A stretch of DNA of 13,329 nucleotides from Desulfovibrionaceae bacterium UBA6814 (lineage in GTDB: Bacteria; Desulfobacterota; Desulfovibrionia; Desulfovibrionales; Desulfovibrionaceae), in contig DKEU01000020.1 in NCBI GenBank assembly GCA_002452635.1, forward strand, positions 10,903 through 24,231, in the 5' to 3' direction. Of the stretch, positions 6,903-12,249 are shown piece after piece. The position numbers and the translations under genes are program-made. The notes under the pieces were generated by a model that was not told the DNA's origin, ran no database searches, and saw only the letters and a list, made by a program, of their open reading frames with translations. The first letter of the stretch is position 1. Every line of letters starts with the position of its first letter.

Positions 6903-9506
6903 ATGCTGAAAGTCGTCCCATTTCGCTGGGTTCCCATCTTGTTTCTCTGTTTTGTGTTTTTTCCGGGCCGCGCATCGGCCGGGTACTGGAGTCAGATGAC
7001 CAGCCCGGTCAATGCAACGCTCCATGGCGTATGGGGGCGTGGCGCTTCCGACGTTTATGCCGTCGGGGACAATGGTACGATTCTGCATTATGATGGGCTG
7101 GGCTGGAGCCTGGACGGGAGCTTCGCCAGCAACTGGAACGCCTCAGGCGGCACGGACAATCTCATGCTCCTGGACGTGTCGGGAGATTTGTCCAACGTGT
7201 TCGTTGTTGGAAATGGGTCCAGCAACGTAGCCTACCGCTACAATTCCGGAGTATGGTCCAATACGACCATGGCCGAAAACTCCAGCAAGGCGTTGTGGGT
7301 CACGCCCGACGGTGGAACGTTCAGGGTCTATGCCGTGGGTTCCACGGGGAGCATCCAGTATTTCGACGGGGCGAACTGGTACAACATGACCACCCCGCAG
7401 AATATGACGAGCTATGCCGATATATGGGGCCTGAGCTACAGCCAGGTATGGGCTGTCCAGGACAACGCGACCGAGTGGAACGGCACCAGCGACGTGGTGG
7501 CGGGCGCGTATTACGACGGCGCCCTCTGGAGCAACTCCACCCTGTACGGCGTGGTCAACGCCACCGGCAACAAGATGAACGCGGTGTACGCCGATGACTT
7601 GACCCATGTCTATGCGGCGGGCTTGAGCAACGGCACCAACGGCAGCGCGGCGGCCGTGTACCGGTATTCCGCGGGGTCCTGGTGGCTCAACGCCACCTCC
7701 CCCTTCGACGACCAGGAATTCTACGGAATCTGGACATCCGGGGGCAAGATATGGGCCGTGGGGCTCAACGGCAGCCTCGTGACCTACGACGGCGAATCCA
7801 ATTGGAACTCGACCCGCTTCACCTACAACGGCACTTTTGACAGCCCGGACAACGGCACCACGCACACCCAGAGCGGGTATCGGCTCAACGGAATCTGGGG
7901 CACGAATTCCTCCACCTCCATGCGGATTTTTGCGGTGGGTGAGGGCGGGACCATCCTCACGTACGTAGGCGGCGAACCGACGATATCTTCCTACACCGCC
8001 ACGCCCAGTTCCGGGAACGCGCCCCTGTCCGTGGCCCTGGCCTGCACGGCCAGCGACGCCAACGGCACCATCGCCTCCTACCGCTGGGACGTGAACGGCG
8101 ACGGCAGCGTGGACTACGTGACCGGCTCGTCCAACAGCACCATCAACTTCGTCTACTCCTCGGCCGGGACGTACAACTCCACGGTCACGGTGGTGGACGA
8201 CGACCTGCTGACCGCCAAGGCCTCGGCCCTGGTCACGGTCACCACGGCCAATGCCACCAACTCCGCCCCGCCGGCCATCTATTCCTGGCAGGCCTGGCCC
8301 CAGAGGGGTATCGCCCCGCTCACGGTGACCTTCGAGCTCAACGCCTATGATGCGGATGGCATCAGCCGCTTCAAGTACGACTTCAAGAACAACGGTGCGG
8401 CGGTCCAGGAAACCACCGTCCCGGCCAACACCACCAGCATCAATTCGGGCAGCGCCAACGGCACCACGAGCTACACCTACGCCAGTGCGGGCAACTACGT
8501 GGCCAACGCCACGGTATGGGACGCCCTGAACGCCACCTCGTCCATCCTCCGCAGGATCACGGTGACCGTGGGCTCGGCCCCGGTGGTGTCCGGCTTTACG
8601 GCCACCCCCACCACCGGCGAGTTTCCCCTGGCCGTGACCTTCACGGTCACGGCAAGCGACGCGGACAGCGACCTGGTGTCCTACGACTTCGACTTCAACG
8701 GGGACAACACCTACGACCGCACGGTCAACGCCACCCTGGCCAGCACCACCACCTATACCTACCTGAACGCCGGGACCTACGCGACCAAGGTCCGGGCCAG
8801 GGACAAGCTCGGCAACACCGTGGTCTCGTCCCCGGTCAGCATCGCCGTCCGCCCGGCCAAGGTGGCCAAGGCCCCCACCCAGAGCGCCTTGGTGACCAGC
8901 GTCACGGTGAACTCCCAGGACAACTTCCCCATGTCCTCCTCGGCCCTGATCAACAACTACAGGATCGCGGAGAACAACTTCACGTCCCTGACCAACGTGC
9001 GGGAGTTCACCTCCGCGGTGGCCCCGGCCACGGGCGTGCCGGCCACGTACTGCTACAAGTTCTCGGGCGTGTCCCAGAACATTGCGGAGTTGCGGCTGTT
9101 CAAACTCACCGGGAGCACCAACATCCCGTTCCGCTACGCCCCGGCCGCGTCCCCGAACACCGACGGCGCCTGGTGGGTCACGACCCAGGGCGGGACCTAC
9201 ATGTCCCCGGGCCGGAGCTTGATCGCGTCCGAGGTCTACCAGGTCTGCTTCGTGATCAAGGACAACGGCGCCTATGACCTGGACCGGAACCTGGGCTCCA
9301 TCCGCGACCCGCAGGTCCTGGGCGCGGTGACCGGCGGCGGAGGCGGCGGAGGCGGCGTCTTCGGCGGCGGAGGCGGCGGTGGTGGTGGCGGCGGAGGCGG
9401 CGGCTGCACCCTGGCCCCCGACGTCCCCTTGGGCCTGGAGCTCCTCCTGCTCCTGGGCCTGGCGGCCCTGGTCCTGCGCCGGGGTAGGGCAGGCCGGCGC
9501 AACTGA
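6903..9506 (+). CDS. sequon-rich surface protein: propeller, three PKD domains, sorting tail
   Basis: This 867-residue protein has a signal peptide ending ASA at residue 26. Residues ~40-357 hold seven repeats of the form GVWGxxxxDVYAVGxxGTIxxYDG, consistent with a seven-bladed beta-propeller. Three PKD-type domains follow at about 358-447, 454-555 and 558-649; DFDFNGDNTYDRT and YTYLNAGTYATKVRARD are typical. Residues ~650-805 end in DNGAYDLDRNLGSIRDPQ, resembling choice-of-anchor domains. After 24 residues of polyglycine broken by Val-Phe come Cys835, a hydrophobic run (LGLELLLLLGLAALVL) and RRGRAGRR. That is the three-part tail of Cys-type CTERM sorting signals (JDVT-, MYXO- or Synerg-CTERM; JDVT-like is my best guess). 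There are 30 N-X-S/T sequons. No catalytic motif was seen, so binding or adhesion is the likely role. The ATG is preceded by only a weak GGGTTGGG-like ribosome site but fits the signal peptide exactly. Confidence 0.87.
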   Translation: MLKVVPFRWVPILFLCFVFFPGRASAGYWSQMTSPVNATLHGVWGRGASDVYAVGDNGTILHYDGLGWSLDGSFASNWNASGGTDNLMLLDVSGDLSNVFVVGNGSSNVAYRYNSGVWSNTTMAENSSKALWVTPDGGTFRVYAVGSTGSIQYFDGANWYNMTTPQNMTSYADIWGLSYSQVWAVQDNATEWNGTSDVVAGAYYDGALWSNSTLYGVVNATGNKMNAVYADDLTHVYAAGLSNGTNGSAAAVYRYSAGSWWLNATSPFDDQEFYGIWTSGGKIWAVGLNGSLVTYDGESNWNSTRFTYNGTFDSPDNGTTHTQSGYRLNGIWGTNSSTSMRIFAVGEGGTILTYVGGEPTISSYTATPSSGNAPLSVALACTASDANGTIASYRWDVNGDGSVDYVTGSSNSTINFVYSSAGTYNSTVTVVDDDLLTAKASALVTVTTANATNSAPPAIYSWQAWPQRGIAPLTVTFELNAYDADGISRFKYDFKNNGAAVQETTVPANTTSINSGSANGTTSYTYASAGNYVANATVWDALNATSSILRRITVTVGSAPVVSGFTATPTTGEFPLAVTFTVTASDADSDLVSYDFDFNGDNTYDRTVNATLASTTTYTYLNAGTYATKVRARDKLGNTVVSSPVSIAVRPAKVAKAPTQSALVTSVTVNSQDNFPMSSSALINNYRIAENNFTSLTNVREFTSAVAPATGVPATYCYKFSGVSQNIAELRLFKLTGSTNIPFRYAPAASPNTDGAWWVTTQGGTYMSPGRSLIASEVYQVCFVIKDNGAYDLDRNLGSIRDPQVLGAVTGGGGGGGGVFGGGGGGGGGGGGGGCTLAPDVPLGLELLLLLGLAALVLRRGRAGRRN
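9333..9404 (+). repeat. polyglycine GGN triplet tract
   Basis: Twenty-four codons encode Gly8, Val-Phe, Gly14 just before the sorting cysteine. The triplet nature means slippage would change spacer length without breaking the frame. It probably serves as a flexible spacer before the membrane segment. Confidence 0.9.
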
Positions 9507-9534
9507 CGGCCGACACCCGCGACGAAACCAACAA

Positions 9535-9561
9535 GGCCCCAGGAGAAATCCTGGGGCCTTT
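9535..9561 (+). terminator. strong intrinsic terminator after the surface-protein gene
   Basis: GGCCCCAGGA, a GAAA tetraloop and TCCTGGGGCC form a perfect 10-bp stem followed by TTTCTG, 28 nt past the stop codon. It separates the surface-protein gene from the Fic toxin-antitoxin pair. Confidence 0.9.
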
Positions 9562-9587
9562 CTGCGCCTCGGGCGCTGTGCGGGACG

Positions 9588-9615
9588 TTGCGTTTTGCCA
9601 GGAAACCGCTATGAT
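9588..9615 (+). promoter_or_regulatory. possible promoter of the fic operon
   Basis: TTGCGT (9588-9593) and TATGAT (9610-9615) are 16 nt apart and lie just after the terminator. Transcription would start near 9622, leaving a leader of only about 11 nt that begins at the ribosome site, so the assignment is tentative. Confidence 0.35.
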
Positions 9616-9632
9616 TGGCATAGGAAGTCGCC

Positions 9633-9842
9633 ATGCAGAAGCACGCTACGCCACCCGGCAAGCCGAAGATTTCCGAACTCCGCCGCCGGCTGGAGTTCGT
9701 CAAGGCTTCCTTCGCCATCGAGGGCCTGGAGTTCACGGCGGAGGAACTGGAAGCCTTCGAGATTTGCATCAAGCGCCGCCTGCGCGGCCAGGGCATGCGG
9801 AAGTACTTCGACGAGCATGTCCCCATCAGGTCGGCCGCGTGA
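9633..9842 (+). CDS. ficA: class I Fic antitoxin (VbhA-like)
   Basis: This 69-residue protein carries the motif SFAIEG at residues 26-31, which matches the (S/T)xxxE(G/N) inhibitory helix of class I Fic antitoxins such as VbhA. In the known family the glutamate of this helix enters the Fic ATP pocket and blocks productive binding of the gamma phosphate, silencing AMP transfer. The length is usual for these antitoxins and the rest of the chain is helical and charged (ISELRRRLEFVK, TAEELEAFEICIKRRLRG). The ATG at 9633 has AGGAAG five bases before it. The TGA stop overlaps the GTG of the downstream Fic gene (GTGA), the usual coupled arrangement that makes antitoxin first. Confidence 0.9.
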   Translation: MQKHATPPGKPKISELRRRLEFVKASFAIEGLEFTAEELEAFEICIKRRLRGQGMRKYFDEHVPIRSAA

Positions 9843-10423
9843 TCGACCGATACGCCGCCTCAGACAAGTACACCTATCCCGATTCCCAAGTTCTCCGGAA
9901 CAAGGCCGGCCTGCGAGACGCCGAGGTCCTGGACCGGTTCGAGCGGACCCGCGTGGCCATCCGCGCCCTTGAGCCCGGCCCTCCCCGCACCTTCGACTAC
10001 AAGCATTTCCGCGCCATCCATCGTCATTTGTTCCAGGATGTCTACGACTGGGCAGGAGAGGAGCGGACTGTGGACATCAGCAAGGGCCGTACTCGCTTTG
10101 CCGGTTCGCGGTTCATCCGCCAGAATGCGGAAGGGCTCTTTGCGGAACTGCACAGGGAGCGGTTGCTCGTGGGGAACAGCCGAGAGGGGTTCGCCAAGCG
10201 GGCGGCCTACTATCTTAACGAGCTCAATATCCTGCATCCCTTCCGCGAGGGCAACGGTCGGGTGGCGCGGGAATTCCTGCGGTTGCTCTCAGAGAACGCC
10301 GGCTATGACCTGGATCCCAGCCACCTCACCAAGGAAGCCTGGCTCGGCGTTTGCGTCGACGGAGTCCTGCAAGGCGAGGAGCCTATGGCCGCCCTCATTT
10401 TTCGGGCGCTCCAACCCCTCTGA
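9839..10423 (+). CDS. ficT: Fic-domain toxin, predicted AMP transferase
   Basis: The 194-residue protein contains HPFREGNGR at residues 133-141, a full match to the catalytic Fic motif HPFx(D/E)GNGRxxR, followed by VAREF with the second Arg. His133 would be the general base, Glu138 the metal ligand, and Gly139/Asn140/Arg141 the phosphate-binding loop. A flap-like segment RTRFAGSRFI (residues 84-93) precedes it, as in the family, where it positions the target side chain. Class I Fic toxins such as VbhT adenylylate gyrase and topoisomerase IV subunits; that target is inferred, not shown. GTG at 9839 is chosen over the longer open frame because it overlaps the antitoxin stop by 4 bp and gives the typical N-terminus (DKYTYPDSQVLRNKAGL). 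All catalytic residues are present, so it looks active when free. It ends 78 bp from a convergent gene; a weak GGGCC-N15-GGCCC dyad at 10453-10477 is the only terminator candidate. Confidence 0.93.
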   Translation: MIDRYAASDKYTYPDSQVLRNKAGLRDAEVLDRFERTRVAIRALEPGPPRTFDYKHFRAIHRHLFQDVYDWAGEERTVDISKGRTRFAGSRFIRQNAEGLFAELHRERLLVGNSREGFAKRAAYYLNELNILHPFREGNGRVAREFLRLLSENAGYDLDPSHLTKEAWLGVCVDGVLQGEEPMAALIFRALQPL

Positions 10424-10501
10424 CAACAGAAAACAACTCTGGTTTTGTCCCGGGGCCTTGTTCGTTCCGGTTGGCCCTCCTGACTCTGTGCCGCCGGCGG
10501 G

Positions 10502-10954
10502 CTATGCGTCCCGGCGGGGCGGGAAGTTGAGCGCGCCGGTCTGGTAGTAGAATTTCCACTCGCCGCTGGGCAGCTTCGTGTAGATCTTGCAGACCCGGCC
10601 CTTCCAATGGGATTCCTGGCGGGTGGTCTTGTGCCGCCACAGGGTGTCGATGTCCACCACGGCGAAGGCCGCGTCCTGTTCCCGGGAGACCTCGATTTTC
10701 AACGTGCGGCGGCGGTTGTGGACCAGGTTGTAGGTGTCGAAGAGCTCCTGCCAGCTCGCGCGCCAGCGCTCCCGGTCGAACCGGCCCAGCACGAAGACCC
10801 AGGTGATGGGGTCGTGGGCGTCGGCGTCGGGCGGCCACGGCCAGGCCATGTCCGGATGGATCATGTCCAGGAAGGGCTCGGGGTCCTGGCTGTCCCATCC
10901 CCGGGTTTCCCGGTCCACCATCTCCTGGATGATCCGCGCGGTCTCGTCGCCCAT
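10502..10954 (-). CDS. NTF2/SnoaL-like domain protein
   Basis: The 150-residue product fits a single cone-shaped NTF2/SnoaL-like domain. It has an N-terminal helix (ARIIQEMVDRETRGWDSQDPEPFLDMI), the HPDMAWPWP turn, a central helix (RWRASWQELFDTYN) and C-terminal strands ending GEWKFYYQTGALNFP, the position where family members have a W-K-x-x-x-Q-T strand. The fold is used by isomerases, cyclases and small-ligand binders; the Trp-rich pocket side (W38, W40, W52) suggests a hydrophobic ligand, but no function can be assigned. The frame stays open to 11131, but that upstream part only reads through the terminator and tRNA fragment. The ATG at 10954 is therefore used, with AGGGGGAA upstream. It converges on the Fic toxin gene and has no obvious link to it. 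Confidence 0.8.
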   Translation of the reverse strand: MGDETARIIQEMVDRETRGWDSQDPEPFLDMIHPDMAWPWPPDADAHDPITWVFVLGRFDRERWRASWQELFDTYNLVHNRRRTLKIEVSREQDAAFAVVDIDTLWRHKTTRQESHWKGRVCKIYTKLPSGEWKFYYQTGALNFPPRRDA

Positions 10955-11042
10955 GCCCGTTCCCCCTGTCTGCGCCTCCTGGGCAAGCCCCCGGGAATCC
11001 CTAGCAATGAAGCGTTGAAAAGGCAAAAAGCCGCGCCCAACG

Positions 11043-11071
11043 AAAAAGGCCCCAGGAATCTTCCTGGGGCC
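11043..11071 (-). terminator. intrinsic terminator, minus strand
   Basis: An 11-bp perfect stem (GGCCCCAGGAA with TTCCTGGGGCC, 11048-11071) is followed on the minus strand by TTTTTCG. It lies 10 nt downstream of the 3' end of the tRNA fragment at 11082, so it is probably the original terminator of that tRNA gene. Confidence 0.85.
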
Positions 11072-11081
11072 TCGTCCGTTC

Positions 11082-11126
11082 TGGCTCCCCGGCACGGACT
11101 TGAACCGCGAACCTAGTGGTGAGCAG
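11082..11126 (-). other. 3' tRNA fragment, likely attachment-site remnant
   Basis: On the minus strand the sequence reads as the 3' part of a tRNA ending in CCA. It has an anticodon-type loop CTGCTCA, stem strand CCACT, five-base variable loop AGGTT, T-stem CGCGG, T-loop TTCAAGT, T-stem CCGTG, acceptor strand CCGGGGA, discriminator G and CCA. The 5' half (an acceptor strand like TCCCCGG and a D-arm) is absent beyond 11126. The acceptor strand and discriminator resemble tRNA-Asn, but the loop does not carry GTT, so identity is left open. Such fragments arise when an integrative element recombines into a tRNA 3' end. A decayed tyrosine recombinase beginning about 45 bp further on supports this. 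Confidence 0.65.
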
Positions 11127-11170
11127 CCCATTTTCGAGGGATTTTCTCACCTTCACATGTTTTCACATAA

Positions 11171-11768
11171 CATCCCGGCCTGACCGTGGAGGAGGCGGAA
11201 TATCTGCTTGCCGCGTTGCAGGAACGGCTCGAACGGGCTGACATGGCCCTGCTCTCCTCGCAGTGCGGGCTGCGGGCCGGCGAACTCTTCAACCTGACGT
11301 GGAATGACGTTGACTTCGGCCGGAAGATGCTGGCCCTGCGGGACACCAAGAGCGGAAAGACGCGCCATGTCCTCATGACGTAGCGGGTCAAGGCCATGCT
11401 CCAGGAGCGCGGGAGATCGGGGGCGGGTGGCCTGGTGTTTCCTTCGGCCAGGGGCGGGATACTCGTGGCCGTGTCCAACAGCTCCGCGAAGGTCGTGGAC
11501 ACCCTCGGCCCGAATACCGGGATCACGGACCGCAGGCAGAAGGTGGTCTTCCACAGTTTGAGGCATACCCCGCGTCGTGGCTGGTGGAACGGGGCGTGGA
11601 CATCTCACGGTGAAGGGGCTTCGGGGCCATGCCTCGCTCGCTCTGACCATGCCCTGTGCCCATCTGGCGCCTATCACCTTGCGCCGATCGGTGCAGACAT
11701 TGGATGGCATTGAAGCGGGCAGGGTGGTGCAGATGCTCGAACGAACGATCAAGAAGAAGCTTCGATGA
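11171..11768 (+). pseudogene. decayed tyrosine recombinase (phage/island integrase)
   Basis: The catalytic domain of a tyrosine integrase can be followed through three frames. The first part reads LTVEEAEYLLAALQERL, then GLRAGELFNLTWNDVD with the first catalytic Arg, then TKSGKTRHV with the beta-hairpin Lys, then a TAG at 11381-11383. In the same frame it continues to VVFHSLRHT (the HxxR box). One base is missing at about 11570, giving ASWLVERGVDIS. Another is missing at about 11608, giving VKGLRGHASLALTMPCAHLAP to the TGA at 11766. The active-site tyrosine, normally in an (M/E)RYAHL context, is Cys (TGT, 11655-11657), and the preceding Arg is Pro. A stop at 11168 shows the N-terminal core-binding domain is also gone. 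It cannot make an active recombinase. It begins beside the tRNA fragment, as an integrase at an element end would. Confidence 0.92.
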
Positions 11769-11888
11769 AGGCGTGGGAAGGGTATGAAGGCGGCCGGGAT
11801 TTACCTTCATTGACGTTATCGGTTTTTTCTGTCCCGCGGGTGCAGGTTGCACCTCGACGCCCCCAGACGCTCCCTTTTTTCTAGAGGG

Positions 11889-11908
11889 TGAGGGGACTGT
11901 TCCCCTCA
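11889..11908. repeat. perfect 8-bp stem hairpin
   Basis: TGAGGGGA, CTGT loop and TCCCCTCA form a strong hairpin. It has no T-run on either strand right after the stem; a TTTTTT run precedes it on the plus strand. It may be a transcription stop or an element relic. Confidence 0.5.
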
Positions 11909-11935
11909 TCGACCTGTGTCTGCGGGCATGTGGTA

Positions 11936-11951
11936 TAATAAGCTGTTATTA
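11936..11951. promoter_or_regulatory. AT-rich dyad TAATAA-N4-TTATTA
   Basis: A perfect 6+6 dyad with a 4-bp centre lies about 270 bp upstream of the predicted sigma-54 start. It could be a regulator site; nothing ties it to a specific protein family. Confidence 0.3.
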
Positions 11952-11990
11952 CATGGATATTTTGTAGAACATTTTACCACCAGAGACAAC

Positions 11991-12008
11991 TGTGCCGTTT
12001 TCGGCACA
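11991..12008. promoter_or_regulatory. candidate enhancer site TGTGCCG-N4-CGGCACA
   Basis: TGTGCCGTTTTCGGCACA is a perfect 7+7 dyad centred about 206 bp before the predicted start at 12206. Sigma-54 activators usually bind palindromes 80-250 bp upstream, so this is the best candidate upstream activator sequence for the glycyl radical enzyme promoter. It resembles a CRP/FNR-type dyad but its spacing does not fit that family. Confidence 0.5.
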
Positions 12009-12033
12009 AACAGTGCACGGTCTGGAGGGATGC

Positions 12034-12062
12034 GCTAAGTTTTTTTTAAAAATAATTTTAGC
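12034..12062. repeat. A/T-tract stem-loop between enhancer and promoter
   Basis: GCTAA and TTAGC flank a T8-A5 core that can partly pair with itself. Between a distant activator site and a -24/-12 promoter, such tracts may bend DNA to allow looping. A clear IHF consensus was not found. Confidence 0.4.
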
Positions 12063-12178
12063 ATGTTAAGCAATAACCTTTGGGAGAATGCCCTGCATGT
12101 TCCAGAGACACTCCGTTCCGGGGGCAGGGATGGGGCCATCCGATTCAACATAATATACTAAATATATTAATATTTTTT

Positions 12179-12195
12179 TTGGCTTGTTTCTTGCT
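12179..12195 (+). promoter_or_regulatory. sigma-54 (-24/-12) promoter
   Basis: TTGGCTTGTTTCTTGCT matches the consensus YTGGCACG-N4-TTGCW: the invariant GG (12181-12182) and GC (12193-12194) are separated by exactly 10 bp, and the TTGCT element is perfect. Transcription is predicted near 12206, giving a 44-nt leader that contains the ribosome site AAAGGAGA at 12236-12243. A sigma-54 promoter means an enhancer-binding ATPase must switch the gene on. Confidence 0.82.
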
Positions 12196-12249
12196 AATCG
12201 GTGGCTATGCGTTGCCGCTCTATAACCCTTGCCTCAAAGGAGAGGGACT

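Larger units (their letters stand above)
11769..12178. other. long gene-free, increasingly AT-rich control region
   Basis: No convincing gene was found between the integrase remnant and the sigma-54 promoter; frames are short and lack ribosome sites. The first third holds an ATGAAGGCG direct repeat (11765 and 11784), an ATGAAGG/CCTTCAT dyad (11784-11790 and 11804-11810) with a T-run at 11823-11828, and a GGTGCA-GGT-TGCACC hairpin (11839-11853). From about 11930 the DNA becomes AT-rich and carries the separate dyads listed below. A 9-bp direct repeat, CCAGAGACA, occurs at 11980-11988 and 12102-12110. Confidence 0.6.

Noticed and set aside
7143..7865. A 240-codon minus-strand frame inside the propeller protein gene
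   Set aside because: Antisense shadow with no ribosome site or domain; the plus-strand propeller repeats are unmistakable.
9578..9838. An 87-residue N-terminal extension of the Fic toxin
   Set aside because: It overlaps the antitoxin gene in another frame and is low-complexity; the GTG at 9839 with the 4-bp overlap is the natural start.
10955..11131. An upstream extension of the NTF2-like protein
   Set aside because: It reads through the terminator hairpin and the tRNA fragment, and the ATG at 10954 gives the domain's normal N-terminus.
12202..12215. A second -24/-12-like sequence, TGGCTATGCGTTGC
   Set aside because: GG and GC are 9 bp apart instead of 10, and it would leave almost no leader; the element at 12179-12195 fits exactly.
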